DNA of 14,105 bases, from NCBI GenBank assembly GCA_026393735.1, contig JAPKZP010000650.1:1-14105 (forward strand), in the 5' to 3' direction. The stretch is from Acidobacteriota bacterium (GTDB taxonomy: Bacteria; Acidobacteriota; Vicinamibacteria; Vicinamibacterales; JAKQTR01). Of this stretch, positions 6,268 through 13,472 are shown piece after piece; positions within the stretch are counted from its first letter, which is position 1, and each line of letters opens with the position of its first letter. Made by a program: the position numbers and the translations under genes. The notes under the pieces are model-generated. The model was not told the DNA's origin and ran no database searches. It was given only the letters and a program-made list of their open reading frames with translations.

Positions 6268-7518
6268 TCACGCGAGCGCCCGGCCCTTGGTTTCCGGGAT
6301 CCACAGCCACATCACGGCCGCCAGGACAAAGGCCGCCGCAGCCAGCGTGAACGCCGTCCCGAACCCATGCGTGGCCGCCATCGAGCCCACGGCGAACGGC
6401 GCGACCGCGCTCGCCAGCCGCCCGATGTTGTAGGTGAATCCCTGCGCGGTGGCCCGGATCTCCGTCGGGTAGATCTCCGCGGTGACGGCACCGAATCCCG
6501 TGAAGTACCCCGTGGCGAAGAACGCCACGACCGGGCCGAGCAGCAGCAGGAACCCGGGCGTCTTGCTGGTGCCGTATCCAAGAAGGAGCACGGCGGCCGT
6601 CAGCACGTAGATCACGTACGCACGCTTGCGGCCGATGCTGTCGCTGATGAACCCGAACGTCACGTATCCGAACCACATCCCCACCTGCATCGCCATGATG
6701 AATCCCGACATGGTCCGGGTGCTCAGCCCGATGCCTCCTTGCGCGGCGGGCAGGGACAGGTACGCGGGGATCCACTGGTTGAATCCCCACCAGGCGAACA
6801 TCGTGCAGGCGTTCATCAGCGTGACCGGAACGGTCAGGCGCAGGAGGTCGCCCCGGAAGATGTCTCCGAGGCCGGACGTCGTCGCCGTGGGCCTCGCCTG
6901 TCGCGCCCGCCAGATGGCGGGCTCGTCGACACGCCGCTGCACCCACACGGTCAGCAGCGCCGGCAGCACGCCGACGAAGAACACCGCGCGCCAGCCCCAG
7001 ATCGGCAGGACGACCGCCACGACCAGGGCGGCTGTGCCGTATCCGACCGCCCAGGCGCTCTGCATGAAGCCCAGCGCCTTGCCGCGGTGCTCGGCCGCCC
7101 AGGTCTCGGAGACCAGCCCGGCCCCGCTCGCCCACTCGCCGCCCAGCCCCAGGCCGAGAAACACGCGGAAGACCGCCAGGTGCGCAATCGTCTGCGCGAA
7201 CCCGCACGCCGCGGTGAACACCGAGTAGATCAGAATGCTCGTCACGAGGGCCCGCGTGCGCCCGAACCGGTCCGCGACGATGCCAAAGACGATGCCGCCG
7301 ATGGCCGAGGCCACGAGCGTGATGGACCCGAGGATGCCGGCCATCTGCTTGCTCATGTCGAGGTCCTGCATGAGCGTCGCGAGTACCAGGGCGTAGAGCA
7401 TCACGTCGAAGCTGTCGAGCATCCATCCCAGGCCGCCCGCGACGAGCGCGCGCCGTCCCTCGGGCGTGCCGGCCCGCCACCACCCGAACAGTCCCGCGAC
7501 CTGCGTGTCAGCCGTCAT
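6268..7518 (-). CDS. MFS transporter, MHS/AAHS-like (probable organic-acid or 5-oxoproline symporter)
   Basis: This is a major facilitator protein of 416 residues with 12 predicted membrane segments. Segment 1 has GWMLDSFDVMLY (31-42) with two acidic residues, as in aromatic-acid and metabolite:proton symporters. Motif A reads GIVADRFGRTRAL (79-91), and segment 4 has FLGLGLGGEWASG (120-132). It is the last gene of the pxp operon and overlaps the end of pxpC by 11 nt, so uptake of 5-oxoproline or a related cyclic amide or acid is a reasonable inference; the substrate is not provable from sequence. The frame is open upstream to 7623, but that part is only pxpC read out of frame. The ATG at 7518 (MTADTQ) was chosen because the MFS-like sequence starts soon after it and AGGAGA lies 12 nt upstream. 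Confidence 0.85.
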   Translation of the reverse strand: MTADTQVAGLFGWWRAGTPEGRRALVAGGLGWMLDSFDVMLYALVLATLMQDLDMSKQMAGILGSITLVASAIGGIVFGIVADRFGRTRALVTSILIYSVFTAACGFAQTIAHLAVFRVFLGLGLGGEWASGAGLVSETWAAEHRGKALGFMQSAWAVGYGTAALVVAVVLPIWGWRAVFFVGVLPALLTVWVQRRVDEPAIWRARQARPTATTSGLGDIFRGDLLRLTVPVTLMNACTMFAWWGFNQWIPAYLSLPAAQGGIGLSTRTMSGFIMAMQVGMWFGYVTFGFISDSIGRKRAYVIYVLTAAVLLLGYGTSKTPGFLLLLGPVVAFFATGYFTGFGAVTAEIYPTEIRATAQGFTYNIGRLASAVAPFAVGSMAATHGFGTAFTLAAAAFVLAAVMWLWIPETKGRALA

Positions 7519-8818
7519 GCGGTGTGCCCATCTCCTGTCGATCGGTTTCGAATTCCACCAGCGGGCGGCCGGTGTCGACCGTGTCGCCTGCCGAGACCAG
7601 CGTGCGCGCGATGCGGCCGGCACGGGGCGCCCGCACCGGGTTCTGCATCTTCATCGCCTCGATCACGAGGAGCGGCTGCTTCTCGTCGACCGCCTCGCCC
7701 GGCGACACGAGCACGCTCACGACCAGACCGGGCATCGGGGCGCGCACGATGTGGGCTGCCCGCGCGCCGGCCGCCGTTGTCGTCCCGAGCGCGGCCGCGA
7801 ACGCCGTGAACGCCCCAGCCAGCAGCGCAGATGCCGAATCCTCTTCGTAGACCGTGGCCGCCGAATCCGGCTCGACCGCGGATTCGCTGATGGCGTCGAG
7901 GATCTGCTCCTGTTCGCGCAGCAGACACTGCGCCTCCGCCACCGTCACCGCCACGAAATGCACGCGGTGTCCGGGCGCCGACTGAGCCACCCTCGGCAGA
8001 TCCGCGGTCACCACGGTCGCGATCTTCGTGTACCCCCCGGTCGTGCCCCGATCGGCCATCAGGACGATCGGCAGACCGTCCCCCGTAATCTGGACGGCGC
8101 CGAACGCCGTGCCGTCAGACACGATGTCGGCACCTGCGCGATGCGTGATGCGCGCGCCCGAGAAGCGGCAGCCGATCCGATCGGATTGCGGCGTGAGCGT
8201 GTAGGTCTCCCGAAGAAACGTCGCGAGGCCGTCTTCGGTAAAGGCATCATCCTGCGGCCCGAGGACCACGCGAAGCGACGAGGCGTGCCCGTATCGCGGC
8301 ACCGCTTCTCGGAGGAGGCGCCGCGTGACGGGCTGGGCGGGGACCGGCGCCGCGTCGATTCGCAGGCGGTCGCCGGAACGAAGCGCCCGGCCTTCGTGCC
8401 CTCCGAAGGCCGCACGCGTGAACGTCGAGCGACTGCCCAGCACCCTGGGTACCGCGAATCCGCCCGCGGCCGCCAGGTAGGCCCGCATCCCGTCACGCAC
8501 GCCCGCAAACGACAGCCGGGAACCGCCCCGGACTCGAACGGCCTGCCACATCGGCAGCGGGGCCCCGTCGACGTGCGGCGCCAGGTCCGCGCCCGTCACC
8601 GCCACCGTGACGTCCTCGGAGAGGTGGACGTCGGGCCCGACGAGCGTGATCTCGAGGGCTGCAAGGCCATCGGCATTCCCGACGAGGCGGTTGGCTGCGC
8701 GCAGGGCGAACGGATCCATCGCCCCCGACACGGGCACGCCGTACCGCTGCGCGCCGATCCGGCCGAGGTCCTGCACCGTCGTCAGCAGGCCGCCGTCGAG
8801 GACGTCGAGCCAGGACAC
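7508..8818 (-). CDS. pxpC: 5-oxoprolinase subunit PxpC with fused C-terminal biotinyl carrier domain
   Basis: This protein has 436 residues. Residues 3 to about 300 are the PxpC/allophanate-hydrolase-subunit-2-like domain, opening with WLDVLDGGLLTTVQDLGR and VPVSGAMDPFALRAANRLVGN. After an Ala-rich linker, residues 355-430 form a biotinyl/lipoyl domain with the motif E387-A-M-K-M, where K390 would carry biotin. PxpA, PxpB and PxpC together cleave 5-oxoproline to glutamate with ATP in known bacteria. That reaction does not need biotin, so the added carrier domain is unusual and points to a carboxylation-linked variant or to sharing with a biotin carboxylase elsewhere. The start is GTG 8818, one nt after the pxpB stop, where homology begins; the upstream extension to 8959 is only pxpB read out of frame. 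The ribosome site is weak, so translation is probably coupled. Confidence 0.88.
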   Translation of the reverse strand: MSWLDVLDGGLLTTVQDLGRIGAQRYGVPVSGAMDPFALRAANRLVGNADGLAALEITLVGPDVHLSEDVTVAVTGADLAPHVDGAPLPMWQAVRVRGGSRLSFAGVRDGMRAYLAAAGGFAVPRVLGSRSTFTRAAFGGHEGRALRSGDRLRIDAAPVPAQPVTRRLLREAVPRYGHASSLRVVLGPQDDAFTEDGLATFLRETYTLTPQSDRIGCRFSGARITHRAGADIVSDGTAFGAVQITGDGLPIVLMADRGTTGGYTKIATVVTADLPRVAQSAPGHRVHFVAVTVAEAQCLLREQEQILDAISESAVEPDSAATVYEEDSASALLAGAFTAFAAALGTTTAAGARAAHIVRAPMPGLVVSVLVSPGEAVDEKQPLLVIEAMKMQNPVRAPRAGRIARTLVSAGDTVDTGRPLVEFETDRQEMGTPHDG

Positions 8819-8819
8819 C

Positions 8820-9548
8820 TCAGGGCCGCTTCCGGACGGTCGGGCTGAACGCGCCGACCCGAACGCGCCGATCGAGGTCATGGAACTCGTCCGCCGAGAC
8901 CGGCACGAAGCGGACGTAGTCTCCGGCGGCGACGAGCGCCGGCGGCGGCGCGGTGACATCGAACAGGCGGACCGGCGTGCGCCCGATCAGGCGCCAACCG
9001 CCGGGGCTCTTCATGGGATAGATGCCGGTCTGTTCCCCGGCGATGCCGACCGCCCCCGCGGGCACGACGGTCCGCGGCGTCCCCATCCGCGGCGCGGCGA
9101 TGCGCGGGGACATGCCGCCGAGGTACGGGAATCCCGGCATGAATCCCATCATGTAGACGAGGTACTCGCCGCCCGCATGCGTCGCGATGACCTCGTCGAC
9201 CGACAGGCGTACATGAGCCGCGACAGCCGCAAGGTCGGGGCCGAACTCGCCGCCGTACGCCGTCGGAATCTCCACGACACGGGAGGCGGGCGCGGCCACC
9301 TCGTCCAGCCGCGCCGCGGCGTCCCGCACGATCGCCTCCAGTTCCCCCGGGGACACCACGAGCGGGTCGTAGTGGATCATCAGCGACCGGTACGTCGGCA
9401 CCAGTTCGACGAGTCCCGGGTGAGCCGATCGTTCGATCAGGGCGGCGAGACCGCGCACGCGAGCGTTGATCGGTTCGGCGATCGCGTCACCGTACTCGAC
9501 GACGAGCGCCCGGTCTCCGGCGGCCAGCAACCGCGGCGTGACTGACAT
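8820..9548 (-). CDS. pxpB: 5-oxoprolinase subunit PxpB (KipI / allophanate hydrolase subunit 1 family)
   Basis: This is a cytoplasmic protein of 242 residues, the normal length for the family. It carries RLLAAGDRALVVEYGD near the start, then YLVYMMGFMPGFPYLGGM (about 128-145) and a PRTVVPAGAVGIAGEQTGIYP stretch followed by SPGGWRLIGRTP, all hallmarks of the KipI/PxpB cyclophilin-like domain. With PxpC it forms the part that phosphorylates 5-oxoproline using ATP; in Bacillus the same proteins were first known as sporulation-kinase inhibitors. The ATG at 9548 lies 3 nt after the pxpA stop, and pxpC follows after 1 nt, so the three are one operon. No Shine-Dalgarno site is seen, consistent with translational coupling. 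Confidence 0.92.
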   Translation of the reverse strand: MSVTPRLLAAGDRALVVEYGDAIAEPINARVRGLAALIERSAHPGLVELVPTYRSLMIHYDPLVVSPGELEAIVRDAAARLDEVAAPASRVVEIPTAYGGEFGPDLAAVAAHVRLSVDEVIATHAGGEYLVYMMGFMPGFPYLGGMSPRIAAPRMGTPRTVVPAGAVGIAGEQTGIYPMKSPGGWRLIGRTPVRLFDVTAPPPALVAAGDYVRFVPVSADEFHDLDRRVRVGAFSPTVRKRP

Positions 9549-9551
9549 CGG

Positions 9552-10313
9552 TCAACGGGCCACGAGGCGGGACATGGGTTCCAACTGCACGCCGGCCTGC
9601 TCGAAGGCGCTGCGCAGCTCGGCGGCCAGGTCCACCGACCCGGGTGTGTCGCTGTGATCGAGGTCTTCTCCGGTGATCGCGGTCACACGGCCCTCGACCA
9701 CCATGCGGAGACTGCGGTCGATTACCGCCGGCCGGTCATGGATGACGGCGCCGGGCGTCGAGCGCGACACCAGTGAACCATCCGCATTGACGGCGCGGTC
9801 AGCGAACACCTCCCGCGCCACGCGAAGGCCCTGGCGGCGGGCGACGGCTTCCCAGCGCGAGCCGGCCAGCACGACGAGGATGAGCGACGCGTCGACGTCG
9901 AGCAGGGCCTCGCCAATCGCCCTGGCCACGCGCTCGTCGTCTACCGCCATGTTGTAGAGCGCCCCGTGCGGCTTGACGTGCTGCAGCGCCTTCCGGGTCG
10001 TGAACGCCGCCAGCGCACCGACCTGGTAGACGACGTCGTCGCGGATCTCCGCCGGGGTGGCGGCGAGGTTGCGACGGCCGAAGCCGCGCAGGTCCGGGAA
10101 TCCCGGGTGCGCCCCGATCCCCACGCCATGCTCCTCGGCCAGCCGGACGGTTGCGCGCATCCACGCAGGGTCGCCGGCGTGGAATCCGCACGCGATGTTG
10201 GCCGACGTCACGTGCCGGATGATCTCCCGGTCGAGCCCCAGCGCGTACGCGCCGAAGCCCTCGCCCATGTCGCAGTTGAAGTCGATCCTCGGAGGCGCAG
10301 ACAGGGATGCCAT
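9552..10313 (-). CDS. pxpA: 5-oxoprolinase subunit PxpA (LamB/YcsF family)
   Basis: This is a cytoplasmic protein of 253 residues, standard for the LamB/YcsF family. Signature stretches are IDFNCDMGEGFGAY (10-23), SANIACGFHAGDP (37-49), GIGAHPGFPDLRGFGRR (about 65-81) and VKPHGALYNMA (about 113-123); their acidic and His residues line the presumed active site. PxpA opens the phosphorylated ring to give glutamate, acting with PxpB and PxpC. It is first in the operon. A good promoter, TTGACA-17-TAGCCT, sits directly before it, with only 8 nt between the -10 box and the ATG, and no Shine-Dalgarno site is seen. The message may therefore be leaderless. Confidence 0.93.
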   Translation of the reverse strand: MASLSAPPRIDFNCDMGEGFGAYALGLDREIIRHVTSANIACGFHAGDPAWMRATVRLAEEHGVGIGAHPGFPDLRGFGRRNLAATPAEIRDDVVYQVGALAAFTTRKALQHVKPHGALYNMAVDDERVARAIGEALLDVDASLILVVLAGSRWEAVARRQGLRVAREVFADRAVNADGSLVSRSTPGAVIHDRPAVIDRSLRMVVEGRVTAITGEDLDHSDTPGSVDLAAELRSAFEQAGVQLEPMSRLVAR

Positions 10314-10321
10314 CGCGGCAC

Positions 10322-10350
10322 AGGCTAGTGGCGCACCGGTACGATGTCAA
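10322..10350 (-). promoter_or_regulatory. Sigma-70-type promoter for the pxp operon, possibly leaderless
   Basis: Minus strand TTGACA (10350-10345) is a perfect -35. TAGCCT (10327-10322) matches the TAnnnT core of a -10, and the spacer is exactly 17 nt. The start point would be expected about 7 nt past the -10, at or within two bases of the ATG at 10313. It lies in the 46-nt gap after the DUF4010 gene, so the pxp genes can be expressed apart from the genes upstream. Confidence 0.65.
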
Positions 10351-10359
10351 GCACGCGGA

Positions 10360-11613
10360 CTACCTCAACGCCAGCATGGCCCCGGCCGACGCGAGCGCCA
10401 TCGCGGCGAGCCCCGCGCCGGCCACCAGCCGGAATGGCGCGCGGGCCACCGTCGTCGCCAGCAGGAGCTTGAGCACCGTGTTCGAGAGGATGCCGACGGC
10501 GATGGCCATGGCCGGCGCCGCCACGTCCCCGGTCGCCGCGCCCGTCCGGGCCATCGAGATCATCAACGCGTCCATGTCCGCCAGGCCGAGGACCGCGCCA
10601 GACACCACCAGGCCGACGTCGCCCCACGCCGCACGGATGCCCTCAACGGCGAACAGGACGACCTGGAAGATCAGCGCCATCTGGAGGGCCGCCGAGAACT
10701 GGAGCGGGTTGGTCTGCGGGTTGATGTCCGGCTTGTCTTCGGGCACGCGGCGCAGGCCCAGCAGCAGCCCCACCAGCCCGACGAGCAGTGGCGCGGTCAG
10801 CAGCGGAACAAGCGCCAGGGCCAGCGGCGCATTCAGCACCGCCACGGCGGCGAACACGCGGATGAACATCATCGTGCACGCGGCAATCACGCCGAACGCC
10901 AGCGGCCGTCCGAGCGCCTTGTCTTCACTGCGGCTCGCGCGCGAGAACGACAGCGTCACGCTGGTCGACGACACGATCCCGCCCAGCAGGCCGGCCACGA
11001 GGTAGCCGTGGCGCGCGCCGACGAACATGCGCGCCACGTAGCCCGCAAAGCTGATCCCCGAGAAGAACAGCACGAAGATCCAGAGTTCGCGCGGCTTGAT
11101 TCCGCCGAGCGGGCCGTACGGGCCCTGAGGCAGCAGCGGCATGATGACGATCGCCATGACGGCGAAGCGGATACCGGCCCGGACGGCCACGTCGTCCATG
11201 CCCTCGACGACGGCATGCACGCGCGACTTCTCGACCAGCAGCAGCGTCGTCACGGCGACGATGGCGCTGGCGAGCGTGAGCTGGCCGAGACCGGCGAGCA
11301 CACCCGCGGCAATGGTCACCAGGGCAGCCATCTCTGTCGTACCGCCGACCTCCTGCCTCGACGACGCCGCGTAGGCCACGACGACGAGCGCCACGCCGCC
11401 CGCGACGAGCACGGCGGAGAGCGGGGCCAGGCCAGCCGCCCAGAGCCACCCGGCGACGCCCGCGTATCCCCCGAGCAGGGTGAAGGTGCGCACGCCCGCG
11501 AAGTGCGCCACCGAGCCCGCTGCGTGTCCCGACCGCTCGCGTTCCACCCCGATCGCGGCGCCACCCAGTGTCGCGATCAGTACGCCGACGGTCCGGAGCT
11601 CGATGTCGGTCAC
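10360..11613 (-). CDS. MgtC/SapB and DUF4010 membrane protein
   Basis: This is an inner-membrane protein of 417 residues with about 11-12 hydrophobic segments. The N-terminal 140 residues are MgtC/SapB-like: LGGAAIGVERERSGHAAG (about 16-33), GVRTFTLLGGYAG and TTEMAALVTIAAGVLAGLG. The rest matches the DUF4010 domain, with SGISFAGYVARMF, LVAGLLGGIVSSTSVTLSFSR and a C-terminal ADMDALMISMA segment. The function of this fused family is not established; the MgtC part suggests a link to magnesium or envelope stress, but the residues used by true MgtC virulence factors cannot be judged here. The GTG start at 11613 is supported by GGGAGG 6 nt upstream. It lies 44 nt after the YvcK-like gene and 46 nt before pxpA on the same strand. 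Confidence 0.87.
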   Translation of the reverse strand: MTDIELRTVGVLIATLGGAAIGVERERSGHAAGSVAHFAGVRTFTLLGGYAGVAGWLWAAGLAPLSAVLVAGGVALVVVAYAASSRQEVGGTTEMAALVTIAAGVLAGLGQLTLASAIVAVTTLLLVEKSRVHAVVEGMDDVAVRAGIRFAVMAIVIMPLLPQGPYGPLGGIKPRELWIFVLFFSGISFAGYVARMFVGARHGYLVAGLLGGIVSSTSVTLSFSRASRSEDKALGRPLAFGVIAACTMMFIRVFAAVAVLNAPLALALVPLLTAPLLVGLVGLLLGLRRVPEDKPDINPQTNPLQFSAALQMALIFQVVLFAVEGIRAAWGDVGLVVSGAVLGLADMDALMISMARTGAATGDVAAPAMAIAVGILSNTVLKLLLATTVARAPFRLVAGAGLAAMALASAGAMLALR

Positions 11614-11619
11614 GGCAGT

Positions 11620-11625
11620 CCTCCC
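11620..11625 (-). promoter_or_regulatory. Shine-Dalgarno site GGGAGG for the MgtC/DUF4010 gene
   Basis: Minus strand GGGAGG lies 6 nt before the GTG at 11613 and decides that start. It contrasts with neighbouring genes on this strand, yvcK and pxpA, which lack such a site. Confidence 0.65.
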
Positions 11626-11657
11626 GGCGGAGAATCTGGCAGGTGATGAAACCAGCG

Positions 11658-12641
11658 CTAGGCGGGCGGGGCCTCGCGACGGGCGAGCCCGAGCGCCAGC
11701 ACGGCCCAGAGGGCGTATGCGAGCCGCGGACGGTGGTGACGCGCGATCTCCGTGCGCCAGAACCGGCCGCTGACGAGCCGGCAGGTCGGGGGCAGCGACC
11801 CGAGTTCGAGCGGCCGCTTGTGTTCCGCGGCGTAGCGTGCCAGCACGTCGGGCGCGGGCTTCGACTCGTTGAAGATGAGTGCTGTCACCGGCCTCCCGAT
11901 GGCGCGTTCAATCTGACGGACGGCGTCGCCGGCGGTGAAGCCGGCCATGCCCCGCCCTTCCGTCAACAGGTTGGCCACGAGGATGATCGGCCCGGGCACG
12001 CGAGCCAGTGCCTCGGGCACGCCCTTGACGGTGAAGATGGGCAGGAGGCTCGTGAAGAAGCTGCCGGGGCCGATGATCACCGCCTCGAGCCCGGAAATCG
12101 CGGCCGCGACGGTCGGGTGGATCTGCACAGGCGGATCGAGCCAGAGGTCGACGATGGCGTGGCCCCGGTCGAGACTGGCGTCCACGGCCACTTCGCCCCG
12201 CGCGGTGCTCTCGTCCTCGTAGCGCGCACACAGGCTGGCCTGCTCGATGCTCACGGGCCAGACACGTCCTTTGCAGCCGAGCAGCGCCCGGAGGCCCTCG
12301 ACCGCCGCCAGGAAGTTCCCGCTGTAGCGTTCCATCATCGACAGCAGCAGATTGCCGCCCGTATGGCCGGCCAGGCGCGAGTCCTCGAGCGTCGGCAACC
12401 GCGAGAGGAGCAGCCGCCGCGCCTCGCGCTCGTTGCGCGCCAGCGCCAGCGCGCATTTCAGGACGTCGCCCGGCGGCAGGACCCCCAGTTCGTCGCGCAG
12501 TTGTCCCGAGCTTCCGCCGCTGTCGAACATCGTCACCACGGCGTGGAGCTCGAGCCACGGGTTCCGCTTCAGGCCCCCGAGCACGCTCGGCAGTCCTGTC
12601 CCGCCGCCGAAACACCCGACCTTCATCAGCCGCAACTGCAT
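11658..12641 (-). CDS. yvcK: YvcK-like (CofD-fold) UDP-sugar-binding regulator of carbon and cell-wall metabolism
   Basis: This protein has 327 residues of the YvcK/CofD fold. FGGGTGLPSVLGGL (11-24) is the N-terminal nucleotide loop. FDSGGSSGQLRDELGVLPPGDVLKC (39-63), LAGHTGGNLLLS (about 90-101) and IIGPGSFFTSLLP are family signatures; the last reads SFFTS where SLYTS is common. YvcK homologues in Bacillus and Mycobacterium bind UDP-GlcNAc and are needed for cell-wall homeostasis on gluconeogenic carbon; they are not the F420 enzyme CofD itself. The frequent neighbours rapZ and whiA of Firmicutes are absent. The ATG at 12641 is preceded by TAGAAT and 6 C's, suggesting a leaderless message; the ATG at 12626 (MKVGCFGGGTG) matches the usual family start and is the alternative. 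Confidence 0.88.
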   Translation of the reverse strand: MQLRLMKVGCFGGGTGLPSVLGGLKRNPWLELHAVVTMFDSGGSSGQLRDELGVLPPGDVLKCALALARNEREARRLLLSRLPTLEDSRLAGHTGGNLLLSMMERYSGNFLAAVEGLRALLGCKGRVWPVSIEQASLCARYEDESTARGEVAVDASLDRGHAIVDLWLDPPVQIHPTVAAAISGLEAVIIGPGSFFTSLLPIFTVKGVPEALARVPGPIILVANLLTEGRGMAGFTAGDAVRQIERAIGRPVTALIFNESKPAPDVLARYAAEHKRPLELGSLPPTCRLVSGRFWRTEIARHHRPRLAYALWAVLALGLARREAPPA

Positions 12642-12647
12642 GGGGGG

Positions 12648-12656
12648 ATTCTACCA
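12648..12656 (-). promoter_or_regulatory. Extended -10 for the YvcK-like gene, leaderless geometry
   Basis: On the minus strand TGG (12656-12654) directly precedes TAGAAT (12653-12648), an extended -10. Exactly six C residues separate it from the ATG at 12641, so transcription should begin at the start codon. No -35 is seen at normal spacing. Confidence 0.55.
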
Positions 12657-12675
12657 GTCCGCCCGCCGGTTTTCT

Positions 12676-12685
12676 GAATCGATTC
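12676..12685. promoter_or_regulatory. Perfect 10-bp palindrome, operator candidate
   Basis: GAATCGATTC is a perfect inverted repeat in the 98-bp divergent region. Its left end touches where a -35 for the yvcK promoter would lie (about 12671-12676), and it sits 42 nt upstream of the plus-strand -10. A short palindrome can occur by chance, so binding by a regulator is only a possibility. Confidence 0.25.
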
Positions 12686-12727
12686 CCGGGACGCGGTATC
12701 GGGCATGCACGCTCCGGCGCGTGCGCG

Positions 12728-12733
12728 TACAAT
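12728..12733 (+). promoter_or_regulatory. -10 box for the nucleotidyltransferase-like gene, leaderless geometry
   Basis: TACAAT is followed by six bases (GCCCCC) and then the ATG at 12740. This matches the expected distance from a -10 box to a transcription start, so the message probably begins at the ATG. No -35 hexamer and no Shine-Dalgarno site are visible. Confidence 0.55.
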
Positions 12734-12739
12734 GCCCCC

Positions 12740-13468
12740 ATGAACGACCCTCGCGTGACGCCCGCCGTCGACCGCCTGGTCCTCGAACTCGAGGGGATCT
12801 TCCGCGAACGCCTCAGCATGGTGGCCGTCTACGGCGACGGCATTCATCTGGGCGAGGCGGCCGCCTCGCACGGCGACCGCGCCGTGCACACGCTGGCCGT
12901 GGTCGCATCGCTCACAGCCGATGACATGCGTGCATGTGCGGGGCTGGCGGAGCACTGGGCCGCCCGCGGCCTCGCGGTGCCGCTGCTGTTGACGGCTGTC
13001 GATCTTCGGCGGTCGCTGGATGCGTTCCCGATGGAGTTCAGCGACATCATCGCGCAGCATCACACCGTGCGCGGCACGGATCTGCTCGAGGGCCTGGCCG
13101 TGGCGCGCGAGGACGTGCGGCGGGCATGCGAGGTGCAGGCGAGGAGCCACGCCCTGCACCTGCGCGAGTCCTACGTCGAATGCGGAGCGAATCCCAGGCG
13201 CCTGGCCCGCCTGGTGGTCGCGTCGGCGCCGCCTTTCCGCGCGCTGCTGCAAAGCATCGCGAGCCTGGCCGGTCACGCGAACCCGACCGATGATGCCGCC
13301 CTCATCGACATGGGGTCGGCGGCGGGGCTGGATGCGGTGGTGCTGCGCCAGGTGGTGGCGATCGCGCAGTCGGGCGCCGTGGGCGCGGGCGACGCGGAGG
13401 CGTTCTACCTGGCGTACGCGGAGGCGGCCGAGCGCCTCGTGCAGCATGTCGACGCCTGGAGGGTGTGA
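12740..13468 (+). CDS. Nucleotidyltransferase-fold-like protein of unknown function
   Basis: This is a soluble protein of 242 residues without membrane segments. The first half alternates strands and helices (LELEGIFRERLSMVAVYGDG, then HTLAVVASLTADDMRACAG, then VPLLLTAVDLRRSLDAFPMEFSDI). The pattern of a put-your-finger-on-it strand ending in FPMEFSDI-HH-V-G-D-L recalls nucleotidyltransferase-like proteins found in Acidobacteria and Deltaproteobacteria. The GSxxxGxxSDxD catalytic motif is not seen, so it is probably not an active transferase. The second half is helical. It lies 4 nt upstream of the TPM-domain gene, which suggests an operon and a possible envelope-linked role. Function unknown. 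Confidence 0.7.
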   Translation: MNDPRVTPAVDRLVLELEGIFRERLSMVAVYGDGIHLGEAAASHGDRAVHTLAVVASLTADDMRACAGLAEHWAARGLAVPLLLTAVDLRRSLDAFPMEFSDIIAQHHTVRGTDLLEGLAVAREDVRRACEVQARSHALHLRESYVECGANPRRLARLVVASAPPFRALLQSIASLAGHANPTDDAALIDMGSAAGLDAVVLRQVVAIAQSGAVGAGDAEAFYLAYAEAAERLVQHVDAWRV

Positions 13469-13472
13469 TCGC

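Noticed and set aside
6260..6270. Shared terminator between the convergent MBOAT and MFS genes
   Set aside because: The stops are only 4 nt apart and I see no hairpin with a T-run; any terminator must lie inside coding sequence or be factor-dependent.
8818..8959. N-terminal extension of PxpC to an ATG at 8959
   Set aside because: The extra residues are pxpB read out of frame; family homology begins at the GTG at 8818, right after the pxpB stop.
10057..11646. 529-codon plus-strand frame opposite pxpA and the DUF4010 gene
   Set aside because: Its Arg/His/Gln-rich composition is typical of a shadow frame; the minus-strand genes have firm family motifs.
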